Below are positions 33,309-42,589 of a stretch of 64,000 nt of DNA, piece after piece. Both the position numbers and the translations under genes were made by a program. Position 1 is the stretch's first letter. Each line of letters starts with the position of its first letter. Below the pieces are notes generated by a model. That model was not told the origin of the DNA, searched no databases, and saw nothing but the letters and a program-made list of their open reading frames with translations. Source of the stretch: JAWWPG01 sp963820035 (lineage in GTDB: Bacteria > Actinomycetota > Actinomycetes > Propionibacteriales > Nocardioidaceae); assembly GCA_963820035.1 (NCBI GenBank), contig CAWFYK010000002.1:744001-808000 (forward strand), read 5' to 3'.

Positions 33309-34286
33309 GTGAACGAGCCGGAGGTGACGACGCCTTCGTGCTGCACGCCCGCCCCGCCCGACCGGGCACGGTCCCAAGCGGCACCTGGTGAAGCCGTCGC
33401 GAGCAGTCCCCACGGCGCCCGGAATCCCCGGAGCACGCGAGGACAGGTCCGGCTTCCCGGCGGCACGTTCGCGATGGGCGACCCGTTCGACGAGGGCTAC
33501 CCTTCCGACGGCGAGACTCCGGTCCATGAGGTCACGCTCGACTCCTTCCTGATGGACGCGACGGCGGTGACCAACGCCCAGTTCGCCACGTTCGTCAAGG
33601 CGACGGGCTACCGCACCGAGGCCGAGGACTTCGGCTCGTCCGCGGTCTTCCACCTCGTCGTACCTGCTGAGAACGCGGAGGTGCTCGGGATCGCCACCGG
33701 CGTGCCCTGGTGGCTCAACGTCGAAGGCGCCTGCTGGCGTCATCCCGAGGGACCCACCTCGACGATCGCCGACCGGCAGAACCACCCCGCCGTCCACCTC
33801 TCGTGGAACGACGCCAACGCCTACTGCGCCTGGGCCGGCAAGCGACTGCCCACCGAGGCCGAGTGGGAGTACGCCGCCCGCGGCGGTCTCGAGTCGAGGC
33901 GCTTCGCGTGGGGTGACGAGCTCACCCCCAACGGTCGCTGGAACTGCAATATCTGGCAGGGCCGGTTCCCGCAGGTCAACACGCTCGACGACGGCTTCCT
34001 CACCACGGCCCCGGTCAAGAGCTTCCGGCCCAACGGCTTCGGGCTCTGGAACATGGCCGGGAACGTCTGGGAGTGGTGCTCCGACTGGTTCTCGCCCGAC
34101 TACTACCGCGAGTCGCCCGCGTCCTCGCCCGCGGGTCCCGAATCCGGGGAGCAGCGCGTCATGCGCGGCGGCTCCTATCTCTGCCACGACTCGTACTGCA
34201 ACCGCTACCGGGTCGCCGCCCGCTCGTCGAACACCCCCGAGTCCTTCTCTGGCAACCTGGGGTTCCGCTGCGCCAACGACGACTGA
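33309..34286 (+). CDS. Formylglycine-generating enzyme (FGE/SUMF1)
   Basis: A 325-residue enzyme that oxidises a Cys in CxPxR motifs of sulfatases to formylglycine, using copper and oxygen. The fold is recognised from STRGQVRLPGGTFAMGDPFD through HPAVHLSWNDANAYCAWAGK, LPTEAEWEYAARGG and AGNVWEWCSDWFSP. The active-site pair is intact in GGSYLCHDSYCNRYRVAARS (Cys, four residues, Cys), as in Streptomyces FGE. GTG at 33309 sits 9 bases after GGGAGGG; ATG at 33300 is possible but too close to that site. The N-terminus has a Cys-Cys pair. No sulfatase is in the window. Confidence 0.92.
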   Translation: MNEPEVTTPSCCTPAPPDRARSQAAPGEAVASSPHGARNPRSTRGQVRLPGGTFAMGDPFDEGYPSDGETPVHEVTLDSFLMDATAVTNAQFATFVKATGYRTEAEDFGSSAVFHLVVPAENAEVLGIATGVPWWLNVEGACWRHPEGPTSTIADRQNHPAVHLSWNDANAYCAWAGKRLPTEAEWEYAARGGLESRRFAWGDELTPNGRWNCNIWQGRFPQVNTLDDGFLTTAPVKSFRPNGFGLWNMAGNVWEWCSDWFSPDYYRESPASSPAGPESGEQRVMRGGSYLCHDSYCNRYRVAARSSNTPESFSGNLGFRCANDD

Positions 34287-34296
34287 CCCGGATCCG

Positions 34297-34662
34297 TCAC
34301 CAGAGCAGGCCGCCGAGGGCGTAGCCAGCGACCACGAAGGACAGGCCGACCACCACACTGGCCACGACGTTGACACCGGCGGCCAGCATCGAGCCGTCCT
34401 CGACGAGCCGGAACGTCTCGAAGTTGAACGTCGAGAACGTCGTGAGCGCTCCGCAGAAGCCGGTGCCGATGAGCAGGAGCAGCCAGTGGGATGACGAACC
34501 GGCGGCACCGGCCACCAGACCGAGGATGGCTGATCCCACCATGTTGACCGTGAAGGTCCCCCACGGGAAGACCATGTCGTGGCGGGCGGAGATGACCCGG
34601 TCGGTGGAGTAGCGGCCCACGGCACCCACGCACCCGCCAAGGAACACCAGGAGGATCGCCAC
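34297..34662 (-). CDS. crcB: Fluoride exporter CrcB/Fluc subunit
   Basis: A 121-residue membrane protein with four helices. Fluc landmarks are GGCVGAVGRYSTDR, FPWGTFTVNMVGSAILG (the conserved Asn) and TGFCGALTTFSTFNFE with its Phe box. Fluc channels are dual-topology dimers; two unlike copies in one operon often form a heterodimer. It is the last gene of the crcB-DUF190-crcB operon controlled by the fluoride riboswitch. GTG start. Confidence 0.94.
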   Translation of the reverse strand: MAILLVFLGGCVGAVGRYSTDRVISARHDMVFPWGTFTVNMVGSAILGLVAGAAGSSSHWLLLLIGTGFCGALTTFSTFNFETFRLVEDGSMLAAGVNVVASVVVGLSFVVAGYALGGLLW

Positions 34663-34666
34663 GACG

Positions 34667-35011
34667 CTAGCCTCCGCTCTCGTCCTCGAGGAAGCGCACG
34701 ACCTCCACCGGCTCGATCACACAGGTAGCCCGGCTGACGAGCCCTTCGAGCGCATCGACGAAGTCGCGCACCCGCTGCTCGCTGTCGATGACCACCACCA
34801 TGATCGGCAGGTCGTCGCCGAGCGACAGGATCCGGGTGGTGTGGATCGTTCCTGCGGAACCGTAGCCCTCGATGCCGCGAAAGACGGCCGCGCCCGCGAG
34901 CTTGGCCCGATGTGCCCGGTGCACGATCTCCGTGTAAAGCGGATGGTGGTGGTATTGGTGCGACTCGCCGACGAAGATCGTCAGCCGGGTGGCTTGCCCC
35001 TCGACTCTCAT
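34667..35011 (-). CDS. DUF190 family protein
   Basis: A 114-residue soluble protein of the DUF190 family, which resembles P-II signal proteins. Conserved stretches are ATRLTIFVGESHQYHHHPLY, AAVFRGIEGYGSAGTIH and LPIMVVVIDSE. DUF190 genes often accompany crcB, with an unknown role in fluoride resistance. ATG at 35011 has GAGAGGGG upstream. It sits between the two crcB genes, 4 and 13 bases from them. Confidence 0.9.
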   Translation of the reverse strand: MRVEGQATRLTIFVGESHQYHHHPLYTEIVHRAHRAKLAGAAVFRGIEGYGSAGTIHTTRILSLGDDLPIMVVVIDSEQRVRDFVDALEGLVSRATCVIEPVEVVRFLEDESGG

Positions 35012-35024
35012 CTCGCCCCTCTCA

Positions 35025-35561
35025 TCAGCTGATCTCTCGATCCTGACGCGTCCGCGTTCTGGTGGCCACACGGGTCACCGCCACACCGAGCCACACCCCG
35101 ACGAGCCCGGTGACGAGCGAGCCGACGAGATAGGCCGCCGCGAGCAGCCATTCATCGCCTGCTCCGAGCATCCGCACATCGAGCATGGCAGTTGAGTACG
35201 TCGTGAGCCCGCCCAGCACGCCGACGCCGAGGAACGGCCGCAGGTAGCGCCCGGGTCGCCAGACATCGGTGACGAAGACCATCAGCACCCCGATCAGCAC
35301 GCAGCCGACGGCATTGACGACGTACGTCGACCACGGGAACCCGGGTGCCCCCGTCGGCACGACCTGAGCGACCGCATAGCGGAGGATGCTGCCGAGGCCC
35401 CCGCCCACGGCGATCACCGCCAGCACGTCGCCGTCGCGACGGAACGCGCCAGGCGCTCGGGACAGCCAGCTGCCGACCGGTTCGGGCCGGCGGCGGAAGA
35501 GGTCAGGCCGGTCGCGCGTCCCGACCACGTCGGGGTCGACCGGCAGCCGCTCGCTATCCAT
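35025..35561 (-). CDS. crcB: Fluoride exporter CrcB/Fluc subunit with N-terminal extension
   Basis: A 178-residue protein: about 50 hydrophilic residues followed by a four-helix Fluc domain with GGGLGSILRYAVAQ, FPWSTYVVNAVGCVLIG and VGVLGGLTTYSTAMLD. The extension is longer than in most Fluc proteins. ATG at 35561 has GGTGGAGG 9 bases upstream. It is the first gene after the fluoride riboswitch and probably forms a two-gene exporter with the other crcB. Confidence 0.92.
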   Translation of the reverse strand: MDSERLPVDPDVVGTRDRPDLFRRRPEPVGSWLSRAPGAFRRDGDVLAVIAVGGGLGSILRYAVAQVVPTGAPGFPWSTYVVNAVGCVLIGVLMVFVTDVWRPGRYLRPFLGVGVLGGLTTYSTAMLDVRMLGAGDEWLLAAAYLVGSLVTGLVGVWLGVAVTRVATRTRTRQDREIS

Positions 35562-35616
35562 GCGCACCATCCTCCACCGACCGTCTCGAAGGCACGGACC
35601 TGCTGGACCATGCTGG

Positions 35617-35676
35617 ACTGCGGTAGAGGCCATCAGCGAAGTGCACGTCGCGGGTCAAGGCGAGCCTCATCGCCTG
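35617..35676 (-). promoter_or_regulatory. Fluoride (crcB motif) riboswitch
   Basis: On the minus strand, GGCGATGAGGCTCGCC is followed by a short linker, a GCGA...TCGC stem, then GCTGATGGCCTCTACC. This gives P2 (GGCG/CGCC), P1 (AGGC/GCCU) and P3, and the conserved GAUG and GCUGAUG segments of fluoride riboswitches. It ends about 55 bases before the first crcB. Fluoride binding should raise expression of the exporter operon. Confidence 0.9.
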
Positions 35677-35719
35677 TGCAACGAGTCTGCCCCAGACCAC
35701 GGGGCTAGGCAAGCGAGAG

Positions 35720-37483
35720 TCAGTCCCGCCGCCGCTTGGCTGCCCACGAGCGGATCGTGCTGATCCGCTGCTCCAGCTCGCTCGCCGTCGCGGCTGCGGC
35801 GGGTGGCCCACCGCAGGCTTTTCGGAGCTCGGCGTGGATCACCCCGTGGGGCGAGCCGGACCGATGGTGCCAGGCGGCCACGAGCGTGTTGAGCTCCTTG
35901 CGGAGCCCGGCCAGCAGTTCGTGCGTGGTCGGCTCCGCCGGCGAGGCGCCACCGGTCCGATGTCGCTTCCGCCCGCTGGCGGCCTGACGGGTCCGCAACA
36001 GCTGCCTGACCTGGTCGGGCTCGAGGAGACCGGGGATGCCGAGGAAGTCCAGCTCCTCGTCGCTGCCCGGCGTCACGTCCCCCTGGGGTCCGAACTCGCC
36101 GCCATCGAAGACCACCCGGTCGAAGGACGCCGCGCTCGACAACGCGGCGTAGCCAGGGCCGTCCTCGGGGACAGTGGAGTCGGCAGCGGCCCGGCTGAGC
36201 AGGTCGTCCTCCGCCGCGAAGATGTCGTCGTCGGTGCTCACCGGCCGCCGCAGGGCATGGTCGCGCTGCACCTCCATCTCCGCGGCAAGGGCGAGCAGCG
36301 GGCCGACCGAGGGCACGAACACGGTGGCTGTCTCACCCCGCCGACGCGCCCGGACGAATCGCCCGACCGCCTGGGCGAAGTACAGCGGTGTCGCCGCCGT
36401 CGTGGCGTAGACGCCGACCGCGAGCCTCGGGATGTCCACCCCTTCGCTGACCATCCGGACCGCCACCATCCAGCGTCTGTCACTGGCCGCGAAGTCGGCG
36501 ATCTTCCGGGAGGCGGCCCGCTCGTCCGACAGCACGAGGGTGGCACGCTCCCCGGTGACGTCGGCGACCAGCTTCGCGTAGCCCCTCGCGGCATCCTGGT
36601 CCGTCGCGATCACCAGCCCGGCCGCGTCGGGGACGTGCTGGCGAACCTCCGTGAGCCGCCGATCGGCAGCCGAGAGCACCGCAGGCACCCAAGCCCCCTC
36701 CACGTGGAGCGCGGTGCGCAGTGCCTGGGCTGCCTGGTCCTTCGTCAGCGGCTGGCCGAGCCGCGCCGACATCTCGTCGCCGACGCGGCTGCGCCATTGC
36801 ACGTCACCCGAGTAGGCCATGAAAAGCACCGGCCGGACCACCCGGTCGGCGAGCGCCTCCGCGTAGCCGTAGGTGTAGTCGGCGATGCTGCGCTTGACCC
36901 CTTCGGGATCGGGGGCATAGGTGACGAAGGGGATCGGGTTGACGTCGGACCGGAACGGGGTGCCGGTCAGCGCCAACCGCCTGGTCGCCGGCTCGAACGC
37001 CTCCTGCACAGCCTCCCCCCAGCTCAGGGCGTCGCCCGCGTGATGCACCTCGTCGAGGATGACAAGGGTCCGATAGCGCTCGGTGCGCACCCGGAAGGCC
37101 AGCGGCTTGGCTGCGACTCCGGCATAGGTGACGACGACGCCGACGTAGTCCTTGCTCGGCCTGCCTTGCGTCGGTGAGTACGTCGGGTCGACCGCCAGCC
37201 CGGCGCGGGCGGCCGCCTGCGCCCACTGGGTCTTGAGATGCTCGGTGGGGGCGACGATCGTGACCCGGTCGATGACCCGCCGTTCGAGCAGCGTCGACGC
37301 GACGGTGAGGGCGAACGTGGTCTTGCCGGAGCCTGGGGTGGCCACGGCCAGGAAGTCGCGGCTCCCCGCCTCGAGGTATTGCCCGAGCGCGGCGTCCTGC
37401 CAGGCTCGGAGCCGGGGCGCCGTACCCCAGGCGGCTCGCTCGGGGTAGGCGGCGCCGAGGAGGTGGGGTGCGTGGTCGGTCAC
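35720..37483 (-). CDS. SF2 DEAD/DEAH-box helicase
   Basis: A 587-residue ATP-dependent helicase. Motif I is ATPGSGKTTFAL, motif II DEVHH, motif III LTGTPFRS, and motif VI AQAVGRFVRARR. The helicase core is followed by a family-specific C-terminal region (about 430-587) that is acidic and then basic. Related actinobacterial helicases sit near DUF3039 and YqgE genes, as here. GTG start at 37483. The biological substrate is unknown; DNA repair or RNA remodelling are possible. Confidence 0.9.
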   Translation of the reverse strand: MTDHAPHLLGAAYPERAAWGTAPRLRAWQDAALGQYLEAGSRDFLAVATPGSGKTTFALTVASTLLERRVIDRVTIVAPTEHLKTQWAQAAARAGLAVDPTYSPTQGRPSKDYVGVVVTYAGVAAKPLAFRVRTERYRTLVILDEVHHAGDALSWGEAVQEAFEPATRRLALTGTPFRSDVNPIPFVTYAPDPEGVKRSIADYTYGYAEALADRVVRPVLFMAYSGDVQWRSRVGDEMSARLGQPLTKDQAAQALRTALHVEGAWVPAVLSAADRRLTEVRQHVPDAAGLVIATDQDAARGYAKLVADVTGERATLVLSDERAASRKIADFAASDRRWMVAVRMVSEGVDIPRLAVGVYATTAATPLYFAQAVGRFVRARRRGETATVFVPSVGPLLALAAEMEVQRDHALRRPVSTDDDIFAAEDDLLSRAAADSTVPEDGPGYAALSSAASFDRVVFDGGEFGPQGDVTPGSDEELDFLGIPGLLEPDQVRQLLRTRQAASGRKRHRTGGASPAEPTTHELLAGLRKELNTLVAAWHHRSGSPHGVIHAELRKACGGPPAAAATASELEQRISTIRSWAAKRRRD

Positions 37484-37546
37484 GGAGTCCTTTCACGGCG
37501 CGGCCGGGCATGGGGACGCGTCGGTGCGACAGCGGAACGGCCCAGC

Positions 37547-38962
37547 CTACGTGGGGTTCGCGGCGCCTGTCGGGCGCACCCGGAACGCCACCACGACCGC
37601 CAGCAGCATGACCGCGAAGCACAGCCCGAAGATGACCTCGAAGACCTCGGTGGCCGGCAGGGAGCCGCGCCACAGGGCGAAGACAACGCCAGCGGCTCCC
37701 ACCACCACGAGACCGCCGAGCGAGTCGCTCATCTGCAGCGCCGCGGAGTTCGCGCCCTGCTCCGAGGGCCGGGAGAGCTCGAACAGCAGCACCGAGTTGC
37801 TCGACATCGACAATCCCATCCCGAGCCCTCCGATCGCCAGCCCGACCCCGGCCAGCCAGGCGGGCACGACGACTGCCGCCGTGACCACACTGGCCGACCC
37901 GGTGACCAGGACGCCCACCATGGTCACCGCGGCGCCAATGCGGACCAGCCCGCTGCGCCGGGTTCGCAGACTGGAGCGACCCTGCCACCAGGAGCCGGAG
38001 GCCCAGCCGATGGCGGTGCAGGCGACCGCCAGCCCGGCAAGGGTCGGCGAGGCTCCGCGATGCTCGACGAGCATCAGCGGAACGTATGCCTCGCAGCCGA
38101 AGAAGCCGCCCGCGATGACACCACGAAACGCCACGACGGACGGGAGTCCTCGTCGCAGCCGCAGGGTGCCGGCAGGAAAAAGCCGCCAGGCGCTGACCGA
38201 CACCAGACCCAGCCCGACGACGGCCGCGAAGATGGCGACGGTCCAATTGCGGTTCCCGGCCTCCAGTCCGGCCCATTGCAGCACCCCGGCGCCGACCGCC
38301 ATCGCGAGTGCCATCGGGATGCGCCCGGTCTGTGCCACCGCCTCGCGCGGCCGGTCACCACTGATGCGCGGGATGACGAAGGCCAAGGGCAGCGGAACGA
38401 GCGGGACGAGCGACAGGAAGGCCCACCGCCAGGAGACGTACTGGGTCAGGCTGCCGGCGACGAACGGACCGACGACGGAGGGCACCACCCACGCCGTCGC
38501 GATCAGCGACATCACCTTGGGCCGCAAGGATTCGGGATAGCACTGCCCGATCACGACGTAGACCGCGACGATGGTGAGTCCGGCTCCGAGGCCCTGTACG
38601 ACGCGGCCTGCGATCAGCATCGGCATCGACGTGCTGAGACCGGACACCACCAGCCCCAGCCCGAAACACAGTCCGCCGACGAGCAGCGGCACCCTCGGAC
38701 CGATCCGGTCACACACCCCGCCACCGACTCCGGTCGAGAACATCACCGCCCCGAGAAAGCCGGTGAGCGCCCAGGCATAGAGGCTCAGACCGCCGAGGTC
38801 GCGGGCGGCCACCGGCAGCGCGGTGGCGACGGCCATGAACTCGAAGGCGATCACCACGATCATCGCGAAGATGCCGCACGAGAGGGCGCGGTAGGCAGGG
38901 TGGAACGGGCTGGTCTCGAGCGGGGGACGGCTCGTCAGCGACCCCGCCGCGCCCGGAGCCAT
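37547..38962 (-). CDS. MFS drug/solute transporter
   Basis: A 471-residue integral membrane protein with about 12-14 helices. The first helix carries FEFMAVATALPVAARDLGG, and motif A-like GGGVCDRIGPRVPLLVGG follows, with motif C-like GLGAGLTIVAVYVVIGQ after that, which suggests a drug-proton antiporter of the DHA2 type. ATG at 38962 follows GAGGAGAT. The substrate is not predictable. Confidence 0.88.
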   Translation of the reverse strand: MAPGAAGSLTSRPPLETSPFHPAYRALSCGIFAMIVVIAFEFMAVATALPVAARDLGGLSLYAWALTGFLGAVMFSTGVGGGVCDRIGPRVPLLVGGLCFGLGLVVSGLSTSMPMLIAGRVVQGLGAGLTIVAVYVVIGQCYPESLRPKVMSLIATAWVVPSVVGPFVAGSLTQYVSWRWAFLSLVPLVPLPLAFVIPRISGDRPREAVAQTGRIPMALAMAVGAGVLQWAGLEAGNRNWTVAIFAAVVGLGLVSVSAWRLFPAGTLRLRRGLPSVVAFRGVIAGGFFGCEAYVPLMLVEHRGASPTLAGLAVACTAIGWASGSWWQGRSSLRTRRSGLVRIGAAVTMVGVLVTGSASVVTAAVVVPAWLAGVGLAIGGLGMGLSMSSNSVLLFELSRPSEQGANSAALQMSDSLGGLVVVGAAGVVFALWRGSLPATEVFEVIFGLCFAVMLLAVVVAFRVRPTGAANPT

Positions 38963-38997
38963 CAGGCGATCTCCTCGTCGTCGCGGACGGACGGACC

Positions 38998-39261
38998 TCA
39001 GTCCTGGTTCTCGTCGTCGCCGTGCTTCAACGACTCCCAGATCTCCTTGCAGGTGGGACAGATGGGGTACTTCTGGGGGTCCCGGCTCGGGACCCACACC
39101 TTGCCGCAGAGCGCGACCACCGGAGTACCCATCACCATGGCCTCCGTCAGCTTGTCCTTGCGGGCGTAGTGGCTGAACCGGTCATGGCCGCCGTCGTCGA
39201 GATCTTCCTCGGTACGGCGGTCCTCGATCGTCTCGACGCCTGGACTCAGCTGGGTGCTCAC
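38998..39261 (-). CDS. DUF3039 zinc-ribbon protein
   Basis: An 87-residue protein of the DUF3039 family. Residues 20-35 hold a conserved HDRFSHYARKDKL stretch; the C-terminal part has ALCGKVWVPSRDP and ICPTCKEIW, a Cys set that would bind zinc. GTG at 39261 is used. The family is actinobacterial and often adjacent to the helicase encoded two genes away. Function unknown. Confidence 0.88.
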   Translation of the reverse strand: MSTQLSPGVETIEDRRTEEDLDDGGHDRFSHYARKDKLTEAMVMGTPVVALCGKVWVPSRDPQKYPICPTCKEIWESLKHGDDENQD

Positions 39262-39290
39262 GCCGACAGTGTAGTGAGGCCAGGTCTGGC

Positions 39291-39839
39291 TCAGTTCATG
39301 CTGGGCTCGTCGGGGAACGTGGCGACGTAGGCGAGCTCCCCCGGCTGGCGCCGCAGGACCTGCCGCCACAGGTTCTCCGGGTCGTGGCTGAGCAGGTCGC
39401 CCGGGGCGGCGCCGACGACGTACCAGGAGCCTTCCTCGATCTCGGCCTCCAACTGGCCGGCGCCCCATCCGGCGTACCCCGAGAAGATCCGCACACCCAC
39501 CAGGTCGGGCAGCACGTCGCCAGGCTCCTTGTCGAGGTCGACGAGGCCATAGGCGCCGGCCACACGGTGGAAACCGTCCGCCGGGCCGCGCCCGAGAGCC
39601 ACCGCGACGGCAAGGGCGGAGTCCTGGGCCACCGGTCCGCCGGCGAAGATCGTCCGCGGACCGACGACGGCGTCTGACCAGGTCGGGAGCACCTCGGCGA
39701 GCGGCAGCACGGAGGGCCGGTTGATCACCACCCCCAGCGCCCCGTCGTCGTCGTGGTTGAGCACCAGGATGACCGCGCGGCTGAAGTTGGGGTCCCTCAG
39801 CCGCGGGGTGGCGACCAGCAGCTGGCATTCGAGGTTCAT
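39291..39839 (-). CDS. UPF0301/YqgE (AlgH) family protein
   Basis: A 182-residue protein with the family start LECQLLVATPRLRDPNFSRA and the conserved HDDDGALGVVINRPS, FAGGPVAQDSAL and FSGYAGWGAGQLEAEIEEG. The function of YqgE/AlgH is not settled. The ATG overlaps the malic enzyme stop by one base (TGATG), so they are probably co-translated. Confidence 0.92.
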   Translation of the reverse strand: MNLECQLLVATPRLRDPNFSRAVILVLNHDDDGALGVVINRPSVLPLAEVLPTWSDAVVGPRTIFAGGPVAQDSALAVAVALGRGPADGFHRVAGAYGLVDLDKEPGDVLPDLVGVRIFSGYAGWGAGQLEAEIEEGSWYVVGAAPGDLLSHDPENLWRQVLRRQPGELAYVATFPDEPSMN

Positions 39840-41233
39840 CAGCCGTCGCCGCCTCCCACCGCCGCTTTGACGGCGGTCGCGACTGCCTTGTGCACCTGCT
39901 CGTGGAAGACGCTCGGGATCACGTAGTTGGCATTGAGCTCGGCGTCGGTCACGCTGGACGCGATGGCCTTGGCGGCGGCGACCAGGAGGGGCTCGTCGAT
40001 GGCCGTGGCGGACGCGTCGAGCAGCCCTCGGAACACGCCGGGGAAGGCCAGCACGTTATTGATCTGGTTGGGGTAGTCGGAGCGACCGGTGGCGACGACG
40101 GCCGCATGGGCACGAGCCGCGGCCGGGTCGACCTCGGGGTCGGGGTTCGCGAGCGCGAAGACGATCGACCTCGGCGCCATGGCGGCGATGTCGTCCCCGG
40201 TGAGCAGGTTGGGGGCGGACACGCCGATGAACACGTCGGCGCCCTTGATGATGTCCGGCAGACTGCCACCGACACGGTCGGCGTTCGTGTGCTCGGCGAT
40301 CCATGCGAGCGACGGGTCCATATCGGCCCGATCGGCGCTGATGACGCCGGCGACATCGGTGACGACGACGTGGCGGGCGCCAGCGGCGAGGACCAGCTTG
40401 ACGATCGCCGAGCCGGCGGCACCGGCCCCAGACATCACGACCCGGACGTCGCGGATGTCCTTGTCCACCACCCGGAGGGCGTTGGTCAGAGCGGCCAGGA
40501 CGACGATCGCCGTACCGTGCTGGTCGTCGTGGAACACCGGGATGTCCAGCAGCTCTCGCAGCCGGGCCTCGATCTCGAAACACCGCGGCGCGGAGATGTC
40601 CTCCAGGTTGATCCCGGCGAACACCGGAGCCACGATCTGGACCGTTCGAACGATCTCGTCGACGTCCTGGGTGTCGAGACACAGCGGCCAGGCGTCGATC
40701 CCGGCGAACCGCTTGAACAGCGCAGCCTTGCCCTCCATCACCGGCAGGGCTGCGGCCGGACCGATGTTGCCGAGCCCCAGCACCGCCGAGCCGTCGGTGA
40801 TGACAGCGATGGCGTTGCGCTTGACGGTGAGCCTGCGGGCATCCTCCGGGTTCCGGGCGATGGCCAGCGAGACTCGTGCGACGCCTGGTGTGTAGACCAT
40901 CGACAGGTCGTCGCGGTTGCGGATGGGGTGCTTCGAGGCCATCTCGATCGTGCCGCCGAGGTGCATCAGAAAGGTACGGTCCGAGACCTTGTGGACATCG
41001 ACTCCCGCGAGTGCGCGCAAGGCCCCGACGATGACGTCTGCGTGGTCGGTGTCGCGTGCCGCGCAGGTCACGTCGATCCGCAGCCGGTCGACCTCGGACG
41101 ACGTCACGTCGAGCGCCGTGACGACGCCTCCTGAGGCCTCGACTGCCTGGGTCAGGTGGCTCATCTCGGTGCCGACCGCCGGAACCTCGAGGCGGACCGT
41201 GATCGAGTAGGAGACGCTCGGTGTGGTCGTCAT
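39839..41233 (-). CDS. NAD(P)-dependent malic enzyme with N-terminal ACT-like domain
   Basis: A 464-residue enzyme that decarboxylates malate to pyruvate. Residues 1-85 form an ACT-like domain (SYSITVRLEVPAVGTEMSHL), a likely allosteric module found in many actinobacterial malic enzymes. The catalytic part has SMVYTPGVARV, NAIAVITDGSAVLGLGNIG, FHDDQHGTAIVVLAAL and the nucleotide-binding GAGAAGSAIVKL. It links the TCA cycle to pyruvate and NAD(P)H supply. ATG start; 183 bases upstream hold no gene. Confidence 0.93.
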   Translation of the reverse strand: MTTTPSVSYSITVRLEVPAVGTEMSHLTQAVEASGGVVTALDVTSSEVDRLRIDVTCAARDTDHADVIVGALRALAGVDVHKVSDRTFLMHLGGTIEMASKHPIRNRDDLSMVYTPGVARVSLAIARNPEDARRLTVKRNAIAVITDGSAVLGLGNIGPAAALPVMEGKAALFKRFAGIDAWPLCLDTQDVDEIVRTVQIVAPVFAGINLEDISAPRCFEIEARLRELLDIPVFHDDQHGTAIVVLAALTNALRVVDKDIRDVRVVMSGAGAAGSAIVKLVLAAGARHVVVTDVAGVISADRADMDPSLAWIAEHTNADRVGGSLPDIIKGADVFIGVSAPNLLTGDDIAAMAPRSIVFALANPDPEVDPAAARAHAAVVATGRSDYPNQINNVLAFPGVFRGLLDASATAIDEPLLVAAAKAIASSVTDAELNANYVIPSVFHEQVHKAVATAVKAAVGGGDG

Positions 41234-41416
41234 ACCCCCATCATCGCAAGGAACCCGGCGCGCGCCCGAGAGTGTGCTCGTCCCGGCGTCGTCGGTTCCA
41301 CCGCAAAGCGGAGCGATCTGGGGCCGGACAGCGGCGCGGATCCCCGAGTTGCTCCATTCTGGGCAGCGGGTCGCTCCGGCCCGCAGGGCCGCGGAGCTCC
41401 GCCCCTCACCTGGGCA

Positions 41417-42469
41417 CTAATGCTTCAGCGTGACGCTGCCGCCCTGAGCCGGCACCAGCTCGATGAAGGTGTGCCCGGGCGGCACCGAGAGCGGCTTGCC
41501 GTTCGACGCGTGCAGCTGGACGGCTCCATGGGTGCCGACCTTGTGCCAGGTGCCGTTCACCGCCTTGTCACCGTGGACGAGGGTCGCGTCGCCGGTGCCG
41601 TAGAAGAAGGTCTCCGGCACCGGGTTGCCCGCCGGGTCGACGTACCCGGCGTCGCCGACCCTGACCCGCAGGATCAAGACGTTGGTGGCCTTGAAGTCGT
41701 GGCCGGTCTGGGCGTAGGAGTTGGTGCGAACCCACGTCTTGCCTTCGAGCCGCCAGCTATCGGTGTGAGCACCCGAAAGCGTCGCCGTGATCGCGGTGAC
41801 CGGGACGGTGCCGTGGAACGCAGGCCCACCGAACGGGAGGTATGGCGCGGCGGGCGGCTTCCATGGGCGGTCGACGTGCTTGGCGAGGACGGGAAGCTTC
41901 ATCATCAGGTTGTAGGGCGACGGGCGGGCGCTCGACCGATAGAACCCGACGGCGCCCTCCGTGACGCGGTCGACCCCCGCCTGGTTGAGCAGCATCATCG
42001 TCTTCGGCGCGGCTCCGGACGCCACGATGAACGCGTTGGCGGGCTCGGTGATCCCGATGTCCGACGCTCGCATCGAACGGACCGGCCCGACCTGCGGGGG
42101 GATCGCCGAGTAATAGAAGGCCGCGAGCCTGGTGAGGCCGCCTTCGACGAGCTCCTCGACGATCATGTCGGCCTCATTGAGGCCGAGCTGCGGGTCGGCG
42201 CTTGACGTGTTGTCGACCTTCACGACGTAAACCGGATGGTGGGGGAGCTTGCCGGTGAGAGGTTCCCCCGTGAGCGGCCAGATCTTCTTCTGAGGCGGTG
42301 GCGGCGGCTTCGTCGTCGTGGACCCGGAGCTGTGCGTTGGTGACGTTGGCGTGGTGGGCGGCGCGCTGCTCGAGTCGCTCCCGCCGCTACAGGACGAAAG
42401 CGATGCGCAGAGGACGAGAACCGCGAGGGCGGCCATGGTGGTGGTACGTCGAGATCGGTGCGAGCTCAC
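41417..42469 (-). CDS. DUF3048 (YerB-like) lipoprotein
   Basis: A 350-residue secreted lipoprotein. The signal peptide ends in a lipobox LSSC near residue 27, followed by a Ser/Thr/Pro linker (28-60). The body is a DUF3048 domain: WPLTGEPL, YVVKVDNTSSADPQLGL, ADMIVEELVEGGLTRLAAFY and VGPVRSMRASDIGI. The family is linked to the cell envelope, but the activity is unknown. ATG start at 42469. Terminal residues are standard. Confidence 0.9.
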   Translation of the reverse strand: MSSHRSRRTTTMAALAVLVLCASLSSCSGGSDSSSAPPTTPTSPTHSSGSTTTKPPPPPQKKIWPLTGEPLTGKLPHHPVYVVKVDNTSSADPQLGLNEADMIVEELVEGGLTRLAAFYYSAIPPQVGPVRSMRASDIGITEPANAFIVASGAAPKTMMLLNQAGVDRVTEGAVGFYRSSARPSPYNLMMKLPVLAKHVDRPWKPPAAPYLPFGGPAFHGTVPVTAITATLSGAHTDSWRLEGKTWVRTNSYAQTGHDFKATNVLILRVRVGDAGYVDPAGNPVPETFFYGTGDATLVHGDKAVNGTWHKVGTHGAVQLHASNGKPLSVPPGHTFIELVPAQGGSVTLKH

Positions 42470-42589
42470 GTGCCTAGTGTGCAGCAGTTCGTGGTCCGCG
42501 GCGCACGGCGCGCGCCCGGCGAGTGTCGTCCTGACGCGCCTCGACGCCCAGCGGGAAGGGGGCCGCTGGGCGTCGGGCTCGTGGGTGCG

